Source of the DNA: Ulvibacter litoralis | GTDB lineage: Bacteria; Bacteroidota; Bacteroidia; Flavobacteriales; Flavobacteriaceae | Length of the DNA stretch: 64,000 nucleotides | Assembly (NCBI RefSeq): GCF_900102055.1 | Contig: NZ_FNBA01000005.1 | Location: forward strand, 62,001-126,000 | Direction: 5' to 3' | Shown here: positions 18,127 to 26,738 of the stretch, one piece after another | How positions within the stretch are numbered: position 1 is the first letter of the stretch | Layout of the letters: the number at the start of each line of letters is the position of its first letter | The notes under the pieces: model-generated | What the model saw: the letters and a program-made list of their open reading frames with translations, nothing else | The model's database searches: none | What the model was told of the DNA's origin: nothing | Position numbers and translations under genes: made by a program

Positions 18127-18576
18127 TTATTTTGTATTGTACTCGGGAAGCGCTTCTAAAAAGTTGTACTGTTCGTTCTCAAAATCCATTTCGCAATAAT
18201 AATGTTCCAAGCCATTGGTAATCATTAAATAGGAAGCGTTTAGTACAAAGTTATACCGCGCGATTTGATCAAAAACCTGTTGGTCAATCTTAATTTTAGG
18301 CGCTTTACACTCTACAATAATAGCGATGTCTCCATCTTTAGTATAGACTACAATATCGTATCGTTTTATGGTATCGTGAAGCTTCAGTTGTTTTTCTACA
18401 TTGATATGCGAGCTAGGGTATTTTTTTTCAATGCGTAAAAACTGAATGACATGTTGCCGAACCCATTCTTCAGGAGTAAGTACCACAAACTTTTTTCGGA
18501 TTTCATCAAAAATCAATGGTTTGTTTTCGTTACTTTTGAAACGAAATTGATAGTTTGGAAAATTTAGTTTCAGCAT
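18127..18576 (-). CDS. HsdR N-terminal domain (PD-(D/E)XK nuclease-like) orphan protein
   Basis: 149 residues covering only the nuclease-like N-terminal domain found in type I restriction HsdR subunits. The expected core, YDIVVYTKDGDIAIIVECKAPK (about residues 73-95), supplies D...E-x-K, so the metal site appears intact. There is no helicase, methyltransferase or specificity subunit nearby, so it is not part of a restriction system here. The protein is conserved next to holA in flavobacteria, which hints at a DNA maintenance task, but none is established. The start ATG at 18576 gives the typical MLKLNFPNYQFRFKSNENK beginning. Confidence 0.85.
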   Translation of the reverse strand: MLKLNFPNYQFRFKSNENKPLIFDEIRKKFVVLTPEEWVRQHVIQFLRIEKKYPSSHINVEKQLKLHDTIKRYDIVVYTKDGDIAIIVECKAPKIKIDQQVFDQIARYNFVLNASYLMITNGLEHYYCEMDFENEQYNFLEALPEYNTK

Positions 18577-18630
18577 AGCACAAAGAAACAGTTTCCGAAG
18601 GAATTTTAAAAAGAAACGACCATTTTAAAA

Positions 18631-18691
18631 TGTCCCCTCGAGCGCAGTCGAGAGGTCAAAAAGGAGTTCTCAACTGCGCGCGAACAGACAT
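18631..18691. repeat. Palindromic intergenic element (GAGCGCAGTCGA type)
   Basis: CTCGAGCGCAGTCGAG forms a short hairpin, and GCGCAGT (18642-18648) can also pair with ACTGCGC (18673-18679). It lies between divergent genes. A degraded relative, TTGAGCGCCGTCGAA, occurs at 41245. Such elements are dispersed in flavobacterial genomes; the function is unknown. Confidence 0.55.
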
Positions 18692-18702
18692 AATCACCTA
18701 AC

Positions 18703-19707
18703 ATGCCTTTAGACAAAGCCAAAGAAATAGTAACGAGTATTAAGCAAGGCAACATTCAGCCTGTGTACTTTTTAATGGGCGAAGAGGCGTATTATATTGA
18801 TGCTATTTCAGACTTTATCGAGAAATCGGTCCTTTCCGAAGAAGAAAAAGGATTTAATCAAATGGTGTTGTACGGTCGTGATGTAAGCATAGACGATATT
18901 ATGAGTCATGCAAAACGCTATCCCATGATGGCCGAACGACAAGTTATTATAGTAAAAGAAGCACAAGACCTTTCTCGAACCATTGAAAACTTAGTGCCGT
19001 ATGTTGACAATCCGCAGCCTACTACAGTGTTGGTTTTTTGTTATAAATACAAAACACTCGATAAGCGTAAAAAATTGTCAAAAACAATCGCCAAAAAAGG
19101 CGTTCTTTTTGAAAGTAAGAAGCTGTATGAAAATCAGGTGCCCGATTGGATTCGTCGTGTATTAGCAGGTCGAGGATATACTATTACTCCAAAAGCAGCT
19201 CAAATGTTAGTGGAGTTTTTAGGGAATGACCTCGGAAAAATAAACAATGAGTTAGAAAAATTACAACTCATTTTAAAACCAGGTGAACAAATTACACCGC
19301 ATATAATTGAAGAAAATATAGGAATCAGTAAAGACTTCAACAATTTTGAGCTTCAGAATGCTATTGGAGAAAAAAACATAAAGAAAGCGTTTGCCATTGT
19401 GCAGTATTTTGCGCAAAACCCTAAGAGTAATCCAATGGTTATGACAGTGGCGCTGTTGTATAGTTTCTTTTCAAAACTTTTAAAATACCACGCCTTATCA
19501 AATAAAGGCGAAGCTGCAAGAGCATTAGGCGTAAGTCCATATTTTATTAAAGATTACCAAGTAGCTGCAAGGAATTATCCTATGAAAAAGGTTAGTGCGG
19601 TCATTGCTTCCATACGAGATATTGACATGAAAAGTAAAGGAGTGGGCGTCGCAAACATTTCGCAAGGTGATCTTCTAAAAGAGCTACTGGTCGCGATTTT
19701 TAACTAA
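18703..19707 (+). CDS. holA: DNA polymerase III subunit delta
   Basis: The delta subunit of the clamp loader, which opens the beta clamp. 334 residues, the family's normal length. The N-terminal segment IKQGNIQPVYFLMGEEAYYID is the characteristic opening, and the AAA+-like fold carries the usual divergent nucleotide site with no Walker A. The central part VEFLGNDLGKINNELEKLQLI and the C-terminal collar region (NPMVMTVALLYSFFSKLLKYH) also match. It is divergent from the HsdR_N gene and ends at a bidirectional terminator shared with the DoxX gene. Confidence 0.95.
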   Translation: MPLDKAKEIVTSIKQGNIQPVYFLMGEEAYYIDAISDFIEKSVLSEEEKGFNQMVLYGRDVSIDDIMSHAKRYPMMAERQVIIVKEAQDLSRTIENLVPYVDNPQPTTVLVFCYKYKTLDKRKKLSKTIAKKGVLFESKKLYENQVPDWIRRVLAGRGYTITPKAAQMLVEFLGNDLGKINNELEKLQLILKPGEQITPHIIEENIGISKDFNNFELQNAIGEKNIKKAFAIVQYFAQNPKSNPMVMTVALLYSFFSKLLKYHALSNKGEAARALGVSPYFIKDYQVAARNYPMKKVSAVIASIRDIDMKSKGVGVANISQGDLLKELLVAIFN

Positions 19708-19725
19708 GGTAAATAGTTTAAAAAA

Positions 19726-19772
19726 AAAACGCTTTTGTTTTTCCGTAGTGGAAATAACAAAAGCGTTTTTTT
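19726..19772. terminator. Bidirectional terminator between holA and doxX-like gene
   Basis: AAAACGCTTTTGTT pairs with AACAAAAGCGTTTT over a short loop, with a run of A on the left and T on the right. The genes on either side converge. Confidence 0.85.
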
Positions 19773-19793
19773 ATAGTATAATAAGGTGTGTAC

Positions 19794-20165
19794 TTATCTT
19801 CTGTCTACTGAATGTTTCCCAGCACCTGTTAATGCGATTGTAACAAAAGCAAACAAATACAACAAGGCTAGTTCTTTCTTGGCAAGTGGATCTCCTCCGT
19901 GAATTACAAATGCAGCAACTCCCATCGTAATAATGGTTGGAATGGCAGACAGTCGTGTTCTGTAGCCAATAATAATTAGTAACGGGCAAATTACTTCACA
20001 AATTACAGTTAAAATCAAAGTGGTTGTACTTCCAATTCCAAAAGGATCTGGAAAGCCTAAATTCCCTTGTACAAGGTTCATAAGTTTCGGAATTCCGTGT
20101 GTTAGCATCATACCGCTAAAGCATAAACGTAGGAGTAGGATTCCGATGTGATAGGTTGAGGTCAT
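19794..20165 (-). CDS. DoxX family membrane protein
   Basis: 123 residues with four predicted membrane helices (for example ILLLRLCFSGMMLTHGIPKLMNL at the start and LALLYLFAFVTIALTGAG near the end). The Gly-rich opening LRLCFSGMMLTHGIPKL and the mid-protein EVICPLLIIIGYRTRLSA are typical of DoxX. Homologues are linked to quinone or thiosulfate redox chemistry and to membrane stress responses, but no reaction can be stated for this one. It is a single gene on the minus strand; TATATTTT upstream near 20190 may be its -7 box. Confidence 0.88.
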   Translation of the reverse strand: MTSTYHIGILLLRLCFSGMMLTHGIPKLMNLVQGNLGFPDPFGIGSTTTLILTVICEVICPLLIIIGYRTRLSAIPTIITMGVAAFVIHGGDPLAKKELALLYLFAFVTIALTGAGKHSVDRR

Positions 20166-20373
20166 AGATTTAGTTTTGGTTTATGGGACTAAAATATAGA
20201 AAGAATGTAGTATGTCGATAATTTTTAACTTTTAGTTTACGGAAATTTAATAATAAGCCACTTTTTACTGTAAAACTAAAGGGATAGTTTATGCAAAATT
20301 AATATACAGGTAAGGTTAAGGGTTCATCTTGACTCTAATTTAGCCTAAATTTTAAAAAATAATATAACTACCC

Positions 20374-23300
20374 ATGAGGAAAATTACTTTTTTTGCAGCC
20401 TTACTTTTCAGTGCCGCTGCGTTTTCACAAGTTGAGACTGTAGCTTCAACAAGCTTTGAGGAGCCAGCTCCAGGAGGTCAATATGTTGATACAGGAGATG
20501 CTGCTATTGCGCATGATTTACTTAATAATGCAACAGAATCTCCAGTAGATTTTACTTCAACAGGAGGCGAAATTGGATTTGATGCTTCTTATGTACCTTA
20601 TACAACACCTGATGTAGGTCTTACAGATGGGGATTTTGTAGGTGTTTCAGATTTTACAGGAGATGTAACAGCATATTCAGACGGATTACAAGGATATCAA
20701 TTATCGGATGTAGATGGTAATATGATTGTTGAATTTGATGTTGTAGATTTTACAAATTATACCAACACAACTGTTTCAGTAGATTATTTTATTAATACGA
20801 CAGGATATGAAGGAGATGGTACTGTTAATGAAAGTAACTCTGATAGATTTCGTATTTATGTTCGTGATATAACAAACGGAATTGAAATTGATATTTTGAA
20901 TACAGAGGGTTCTGATATTAATGATCTTTCTATTGAAGGTGCATGGATTACAGGAAATGTTATTGTTCCTGGCGGAATTATGGCACAACTTGTAGTAGAA
21001 GCAAGAACAAATTCAAGCTCTGAGACCATGTACTTAGACAATATTCTTTTTGAAGGAGAACCAGCAGTTGCAGGTACTTCTGATTTGGTAATTACTGAAA
21101 TCTTTTCAGGGCAAGAAGGAGCAGATTTAACAGCAGATTGGTTCGAAATTAAAAACAACGGAACTGCTGCTTGGACCTCTGGAGTAGATGCTGATTTGTA
21201 CTACGATGATGATTCTGCAGATCCCACTGCGGCAGACCTTATTCAAGGAATCACTCAAATTCTTCCAGGTGCTACTGCCATTGTATTGGTTACTGGAAAT
21301 ACAAACGATATTACAACTTTTATGGATGTTTGGAGTCCTGTAATTGACTTAACAGGTGTGGAAGTTGGTTATAGTGATGGTGCTGGTTTAGGAGCTGGAG
21401 GAGATACAGTTACATTATGGATGGGAGATCCTTTAACAACTTCACCAATCGATTCTGCTTCGTATCCAGATACAGCTGCAAACGACGGACAATCATATGA
21501 TAATGACTTAAGTGCCTTTAGTGTTGTAGGAAATGCAAATAATGCAGTAGCTACAGTTGCTATGGGTGGCGCAGGAGCAGATGTTCCTAATATAGCTTCT
21601 CCAGGAAATGGAACTCCAGCTCCTTTAGAATCTGATTTAACGATTACTGAAATTTTTTCAGGACAAGAAGGAGCAGATTTAACAGCAGATTGGTTCGAAA
21701 TTAAAAACAATGGAACTGTTGCATGGGTGTCTGGTGTAGATGCCGATTTATATTATGATGACGAATCAGCAGATCCTGCTGCTGCAGACCTTATTTTAGG
21801 ACTTACGGATATTCAACCAGGTGCTACTGCAATTGTGTTGATTACAGGAGATGTTGCAGATATTACAACGTTTACTACTGTTTGGAGTCCAGTAATTGAT
21901 CTTACAGGAGTGCAAATTGGATATACCGACGGTGCTGGTTTAGGTGCTGGAGGTGATACTGTTGTGTTATGGATGGGAGATCCAACAACAACTTCTCCAA
22001 TCGATTCTGTTTCATATCCAGATACAGCTGCAAACGACGGACAATCATACGACAACGACTTAGTTGCTTTTAGTGTAGTTGGTAATGCAAATGGAGCTGT
22101 TGCTACATTAGCTATGGGTGGCGCAGGAGCAGATGTTCCAAATATTGGTTCTCCAGGAAATGGATTGGCAATTGCACCTTCTACAGGGTTGATGATTTCT
22201 GAAATTTTTTCAGGACAAGCAGGAACAGATCTAACAGTAGATTGGTTTGAAATTAAAAACAACGGTACTACTGCTTGGGTTTCAGGTGTAGATGCAGATT
22301 TTTATTATGACGATGAGTCGGCTTCTGGCGCAGATGCAGTACTTGTACAAGGACTTACTGAAATTCAGCCAGGTGCTACTGCAATTGTATTGATTTCAGG
22401 AGATGTTGCAGATGTTACAACGTTTACAGATGTATGGAATCCAGTTATCGACCTTACAGGAATAAATATAGGATATGCTGATGGTGCTGGTTTAGGTGCT
22501 GGAGGTGATGTAGTAACACTTTGGTTAGGAGATCCATTAGCAACGTCACCAATCGATTCTGCTTCGTATCCAGATACTGCTGCAAATGACGGACAATCAT
22601 ACGATGTAGAATTAGCGGCATTTAGTGTGGTTGGAAATACCAATGGAGCGGTTGAAACACTTGCTTTAGGAGGCGATGCTTCTGATGTTCCAAATATTGC
22701 TTCTCCAGGAAATGGTGCAACTGTTGCTGTTCCTGTGTATGTTGAATTTGAAAGTACGTATGTTTCTGTTTCTGAAGATGGTGGAAGTCTTGTTGTGACA
22801 GTAGAAGTTTCTGAAGCTCCATTAGTAGAAGGTACCGTGGAGGTAAGTATTCTTTCTGGCGGAACTGCTGTTGAAGGTACACACTTTACACTTGCAGCCA
22901 CTGAAACACTTACATTTTCAGCAGGAAGTGCTACAAGTCAAACAATCAATATTCCGATTATAAATAATACAGACGATGAAAGTGATTTGTTCTTTGTGTT
23001 AGGATTAGGAAACGGAACAGACATCGAAATAGGTGGAAAAGACATGTTCTCTGTTTATATTTTAGATGATGATACTGTTGTTCCAGCAGGTGATGCTTCA
23101 GTTTTAGATGCTAATTATCTTACAAGTTATTTAGTAGATCCTTCAGGAACTGCAGAAATTACTGCGTACGATTCGGCTACACAACGTTTATATGTTACCA
23201 ATGCAACGTCTATTGAAGTATTAGATTTTTCAGACCCTAATAATATTACATCGTTAGCTACAGTAGATATTACTGCCTACGGAAGTGGCGTACAAAGTGT

Positions 23301-24825
23301 TGCTGTAAAAGACGGGATTGTAGCAGTTGCAGTAGCAGCACCAAACGCACTAGACAATGGTTTTGTACTGTTTGCAGACACTGATGGAAACAATGCCTTA
23401 GCTGTTGAGGTTGGATCACTACCTGACATGCTTACATTTACACCCGATGGTACTAAAGTAGTGGTTGCAAATGAAGGTCAGCCAAGCAATGATTATACCA
23501 TCGATCCTGAAGGAACAATTTCTGTAATTGATGTTTCTGGCGGATTGTCTAGTATTTCACAGGCAAGTGTAACAACTTTAAACTTTAATGCTTTTGATGC
23601 ACAACAAGCGGCATTAGTAGCTGCAGGAGTTCGTGTATTTGGACCAGGAGCTTCGGTTTCTCAGGATATGGAACCTGAATATGTTGCAGTTTCAGACGAT
23701 TCTATGTTTGCGTATGTTTCACTTCAAGAAAATAATGCCTATGCTACAGTAGATTTAACATCGTTAACCATTACTGAAATCAAATCATTTGGTTTGAAAG
23801 ATCATAGTCTTCCGCAGAACTCTTTAGATACATCAGACGAAACAGACTTCATTTTCAATGCTTCTTGGCCAATAAAAGGAGTATATATGCCAGATGCAAT
23901 TGCACATTATTCTGTGGGCGGCGTTTCTTATTTAGTTACAGCAAACGAAGGAGACGCAAGAGATTACAATGGATATGCAGAAGAACGCAACTTGGGTGAT
24001 GCTGATTATGTTTTAGATCCAGCAGTATTTTCAGAGATCGATATTTTATCGTTAGGGAATAACTTGGGAGCTATAAACATAACAGCTGCATCTGGTGATG
24101 CTGATGGAGATGGCTTATACGAAGAAATTCATGTATTTGGAGGACGCTCTTTCAGTATTTTTGAAGCAGTTTCAGGTGCATTGGTTTATGATAGTGGAAA
24201 CGATTTTGAAGTGATTACTGCTGCAGATGCTGAGTTTGGCGGAATTTTTAACGCAAGTAACAGTAACAACAATCCAAAGAATAGAAGTGATAATAAAGGT
24301 CCAGAACCAGAAGGGGTAATGGTACAGCAAATCGGTGACCAATCGTATGCGTTTATCTTGTTAGAGCGTGTTGGTGGAATGATGATTTACAATGTTACAG
24401 ATCCTGCAAACCCAGTATTCTTGCAATATGTAAACAGTCGTGATGCAATTCCTGGTGGATCAGAAGGTGGTGATTTAGGACCAGAAGGTGTAGCATATGT
24501 ATCTGTAGATGAAAGTCCGACAGGAAAAGCGATGGTCATTCTTTCAAATGAAGTAAGTGCGACATTAAGTATTTACACATTAGATAATGTATTGTCTGTA
24601 GATGAATTTTCTACAACTTCGGAAACTGAATTCAATGTGTATCCAAATCCTGCTGAAACGACCGTGTTCTTCAGTAAACCAGGAAACTACACATTGTTTG
24701 ATATTTTAGGAAGAACCATTAAAACGGAAACAAACGTTGCTTCTATGAACCTTTCAGGGTTGGTAGCAGGAACTTATATCGTACAAAATGACCAAGGAGT
24801 TTCACAAAAATTGATTGTAAAATAG
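20374..24825 (+). CDS. Large T9SS-secreted multidomain protein (LTD repeats, Calx-beta, choice-of-anchor I)
   Basis: 1483 residues with signal peptide (MRKITFFAALLFSAAAFSQ). Residues about 20-230 look like a jelly-roll domain. Three lamin-tail-like repeats of about 185 residues start near 236, 420 and 606, each opening with an ITEIFSGQ-like segment and DWFEIKNNGT. A Calx-beta-like domain covers about 788-900. Residues about 910-1400 are a beta-propeller-like region of the choice-of-anchor I type (SYLVDPSGTAEITAYDS, EPEYVAVSDD, KGPEPEGV). The last 70 residues are a T9SS sorting domain (FNVYPNPAETTVFFS). The propeller part is related to proteins described as alkaline-phosphatase/esterase-like, but no catalytic residues can be pointed to. 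Gly, Asp and Thr are abundant, as in secreted adhesion-type proteins. A terminator follows at 24859. Confidence 0.85.
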   Translation: MRKITFFAALLFSAAAFSQVETVASTSFEEPAPGGQYVDTGDAAIAHDLLNNATESPVDFTSTGGEIGFDASYVPYTTPDVGLTDGDFVGVSDFTGDVTAYSDGLQGYQLSDVDGNMIVEFDVVDFTNYTNTTVSVDYFINTTGYEGDGTVNESNSDRFRIYVRDITNGIEIDILNTEGSDINDLSIEGAWITGNVIVPGGIMAQLVVEARTNSSSETMYLDNILFEGEPAVAGTSDLVITEIFSGQEGADLTADWFEIKNNGTAAWTSGVDADLYYDDDSADPTAADLIQGITQILPGATAIVLVTGNTNDITTFMDVWSPVIDLTGVEVGYSDGAGLGAGGDTVTLWMGDPLTTSPIDSASYPDTAANDGQSYDNDLSAFSVVGNANNAVATVAMGGAGADVPNIASPGNGTPAPLESDLTITEIFSGQEGADLTADWFEIKNNGTVAWVSGVDADLYYDDESADPAAADLILGLTDIQPGATAIVLITGDVADITTFTTVWSPVIDLTGVQIGYTDGAGLGAGGDTVVLWMGDPTTTSPIDSVSYPDTAANDGQSYDNDLVAFSVVGNANGAVATLAMGGAGADVPNIGSPGNGLAIAPSTGLMISEIFSGQAGTDLTVDWFEIKNNGTTAWVSGVDADFYYDDESASGADAVLVQGLTEIQPGATAIVLISGDVADVTTFTDVWNPVIDLTGINIGYADGAGLGAGGDVVTLWLGDPLATSPIDSASYPDTAANDGQSYDVELAAFSVVGNTNGAVETLALGGDASDVPNIASPGNGATVAVPVYVEFESTYVSVSEDGGSLVVTVEVSEAPLVEGTVEVSILSGGTAVEGTHFTLAATETLTFSAGSATSQTINIPIINNTDDESDLFFVLGLGNGTDIEIGGKDMFSVYILDDDTVVPAGDASVLDANYLTSYLVDPSGTAEITAYDSATQRLYVTNATSIEVLDFSDPNNITSLATVDITAYGSGVQSVAVKDGIVAVAVAAPNALDNGFVLFADTDGNNALAVEVGSLPDMLTFTPDGTKVVVANEGQPSNDYTIDPEGTISVIDVSGGLSSISQASVTTLNFNAFDAQQAALVAAGVRVFGPGASVSQDMEPEYVAVSDDSMFAYVSLQENNAYATVDLTSLTITEIKSFGLKDHSLPQNSLDTSDETDFIFNASWPIKGVYMPDAIAHYSVGGVSYLVTANEGDARDYNGYAEERNLGDADYVLDPAVFSEIDILSLGNNLGAINITAASGDADGDGLYEEIHVFGGRSFSIFEAVSGALVYDSGNDFEVITAADAEFGGIFNASNSNNNPKNRSDNKGPEPEGVMVQQIGDQSYAFILLERVGGMMIYNVTDPANPVFLQYVNSRDAIPGGSEGGDLGPEGVAYVSVDESPTGKAMVILSNEVSATLSIYTLDNVLSVDEFSTTSETEFNVYPNPAETTVFFSKPGNYTLFDILGRTIKTETNVASMNLSGLVAGTYIVQNDQGVSQKLIVK
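21070..22735 (+). repeat. Three in-frame direct repeats of about 555 bases inside the T9SS gene
   Basis: Repeat units begin near 21080, 21631 and 22187. They share long near-identical stretches, such as the bases coding for DWFEIKNNGT, SPIDSASYPDTAANDGQSYD and GAGLGAGGD, with scattered, often synonymous, substitutions. This is an internal tandem triplication of a lamin-tail-like domain. Confidence 0.85.
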
Positions 24826-24858
24826 ATTTGTTCAGATTGTTTTATTTAAGTTAATTCG

Positions 24859-24889
24859 AAAAACCGTATTGGAAACAATACGGTTTTTT
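24859..24889 (+). terminator. Intrinsic terminator after the T9SS gene
   Basis: AAAAACCGTATTG pairs perfectly with CAATACGGTTTTT across a GAAA loop and ends in T residues. Confidence 0.88.
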
Positions 24890-24899
24890 ATTTTAGGTG

Positions 24900-24907
24900 T
24901 ATTTTTG
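24900..24907 (+). promoter_or_regulatory. -7 box upstream of menA
   Basis: TATTTTTG fits TAnnTTTG and lies 19 bases before the menA ATG, just past the preceding terminator. A clear -33 TTTG is not visible, because that region overlaps the terminator stem. Confidence 0.4.
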
Positions 24908-24926
24908 CGACTTCAAATACAATTGA

Positions 24927-25829
24927 ATGTCAAAAATTAAAGTTTGGGTGTCTGCAGCACGTCTTAGAACCCTTCCCTTATCTATTTCAGGAATTGTTAC
25001 CGGTGCCGCCGCAGCGATGCAAGTGGGACAATTTTCAAAAGCCATTTTCTTCCTTGCATTGGCAACGACGTTGGGTTTTCAAATTTTGTCAAACTTCGCG
25101 AATGATTATGGCGATGGTATGAAAGGAACCGATAATAACGATAGAGTAGGACCCGCACGTGCCTTTCAAAGTGGTTTGTTAACCGCAAAGCAACTAAAAC
25201 GCGGAATGATTATTACCGCAGCCATTACACTCTTATTAGTAAGTCTATTGGTGTTTACAGCCTTTGGAAGTAATAACATGCTTCTTTCAGTATTGTTTTT
25301 TAACCTCGGGATCGCAGCCGTAATTGCAGCGGTTAAATATACCGTTGGCGAATCGGCCTATGGCTACAAAGCACTTGGCGACGTATTTGTATTTCTGTTT
25401 TTTGGTCTGGTTGGTGTTATGGGAAGTTACTTTTTGTTTACACAGCAGCTCAATCATTTTATTCTGCTTCCGGCAATTACCATTGGTTTTTTAAGCGCTG
25501 CAGTTCTTAATTTAAACAACATGCGAGATCGGTTGGCAGATGCAAAGGTGAATAAAAACACATTGGCAGTTGTATTAGGTGTACCGAACGTAAAACACTA
25601 TCATACCTTTTTAATTCTAGGGGCTTTTGTAGCCGCCCTCTTTTATTTTTATGCTACGGAAAGTACCGCAATTCAGTACGCGCCTTTAGTGGCTTTTATT
25701 CCGTTATTTTTGAATATATTGAAAGTGTATAAAAATGAAGTTCCAAAAGAGCTGGATCCAGAACTGAAGAAAGTTGCGCTAAGCACCTTTTTGTATGCAG
25801 TATTGTTTTTTGGAACCACTTTGATTTAA
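24927..25829 (+). CDS. menA: 1,4-dihydroxy-2-naphthoate polyprenyltransferase
   Basis: An integral membrane UbiA-type prenyltransferase that attaches the polyprenyl chain to 1,4-dihydroxy-2-naphthoate, giving demethylmenaquinone. 300 residues with about eight or nine membrane helices. The first Asp-rich motif is NFANDYGDGMKGTDNNDRVGP (about residues 56-77) and the second is NNMRDRLADAKVNKNTLAV near residue 194. The N-terminal WVSAARLRTLPLSISGI is typical of MenA. It opens a cluster with an MBL-fold hydrolase, menC, a CPBP protein and menE on the same strand; menB, menD, menF and menH are not in this window. Confidence 0.93.
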   Translation: MSKIKVWVSAARLRTLPLSISGIVTGAAAAMQVGQFSKAIFFLALATTLGFQILSNFANDYGDGMKGTDNNDRVGPARAFQSGLLTAKQLKRGMIITAAITLLLVSLLVFTAFGSNNMLLSVLFFNLGIAAVIAAVKYTVGESAYGYKALGDVFVFLFFGLVGVMGSYFLFTQQLNHFILLPAITIGFLSAAVLNLNNMRDRLADAKVNKNTLAVVLGVPNVKHYHTFLILGAFVAALFYFYATESTAIQYAPLVAFIPLFLNILKVYKNEVPKELDPELKKVALSTFLYAVLFFGTTLI

Positions 25830-25859
25830 GTTGAATCCTTTTAAAAAATTAGACGTCTT

Positions 25860-26540
25860 ATGAAAATTACATTTTACGGTCAGAACAGTCTTTCTCTTAA
25901 AATTGCAGGAAAACACATTTTAGTAGATCCTTTTATTTCGGGGAATCCTTTATCGAAAGATTTAATTAATATCAACGATCTAAAAGCCGATTACATTTTA
26001 GTGACCCACGCACACCAAGATCATACCTTAGATGTGGAGGCAATTGCTAAAAATACAGGCGCAACGATTGTAAGTAATTTTGAGATTACAAATCATTACG
26101 AAGCAAAGGGATGTACAGTACATCCTATGAATCATGGTGGAAGCTGGCAATTCGACTTTGGAAAGGTGAAATATGTAAATGCGATTCATACCAGCTCATT
26201 TCCCGATGGGAGCTATGGCGGACAACCAGGAGGTTTCGTGATTGAAGGAGAACACAAAAACATCTACATTGCTGGGGATACAGCTCTAACAATGGATATG
26301 AAACTGATTCCGTTGTTTACAAAATTAGATTTGGCCATTTTACCTATTGGAGACAACTTTACTATGGGTGTTGATGATGCTATTTTGGCAAGCAATTTTG
26401 TGGAATGCGAAAAAGTATTAGGTGTGCATTACGATACATTTGGATATATTGAAATAGACCACGACGAAGCCAAGAAAAAATTCTACGATGCAGGTAAAGA
26501 CCTAATGTTGCTTGATATTGGCGGAAGTGTAGAATTATAG
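25860..26540 (+). CDS. UPF0173-type metallo-beta-lactamase-fold hydrolase
   Basis: 226 residues with the MBL-fold zinc motif THAHQDHTLD (HxHxDH, about residues 50-59), a following His in IHTSSFPDG, the Asp in YIAGDTALT and a terminal His in GVHYDTFGYIEID. It therefore should be an active dinuclear metal hydrolase of the UPF0173/YtkL group. No substrate is established for this group. It starts 30 bases after menA and precedes menC, and this placement in a menaquinone cluster, which I recall from other flavobacteria, suggests a link to that pathway (see findings). No signal peptide, so cytosolic. Confidence 0.88.
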   Translation: MKITFYGQNSLSLKIAGKHILVDPFISGNPLSKDLININDLKADYILVTHAHQDHTLDVEAIAKNTGATIVSNFEITNHYEAKGCTVHPMNHGGSWQFDFGKVKYVNAIHTSSFPDGSYGGQPGGFVIEGEHKNIYIAGDTALTMDMKLIPLFTKLDLAILPIGDNFTMGVDDAILASNFVECEKVLGVHYDTFGYIEIDHDEAKKKFYDAGKDLMLLDIGGSVEL

Positions 26541-26738
26541 ACTATTAGACTGTTGGATTGTTAGACAATTAGAATTTTAGACTGTTAGATATCAATAACA
26601 AATAAAAAAGTTTTAAAACAAAGTCTAACATCGTTAGACACAATAGTAAAAATGACGTCCAAATTTAAATCAACCCTAAAATAATCCAAAAATCTAAGAA
26701 TCGAACAATCGATCATTCGAATAATCCAACAATCCAAT
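26541..26738. repeat. Low-complexity spacer with direct and inverted TTAGAC/TTGGATTGTT units
   Basis: The left part has repeated units such as TTAGACTGTTGGATTGTTAG and TTTTAGACTGTTAGAT. The right part (AATCGAACAATCGATC and AATAATCCAACAATCCAAT) is roughly their reverse complement, so the spacer can fold back on itself. It separates the hydrolase from menC and has no open frame. Confidence 0.6.

Noticed and set aside
18127-18576. Type I restriction-modification locus
   Set aside because: Only the N-terminal nuclease-like domain is present; no helicase, hsdM or hsdS.
21070-22735. Regular repeats considered as CRISPR or satellite
   Set aside because: Units are about 555 bases, in frame and coding for protein domains.
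22365-22901. Open frames of up to 178 codons opposite the large T9SS gene, appearing three times
   Set aside because: They recur because the domain repeats recur; composition is Pro/Ser-rich antisense sequence without start context.
26541-26738. Short repeated units considered as a CRISPR array
   Set aside because: Units are short, uneven and lack constant spacers; no cas gene is in the window.
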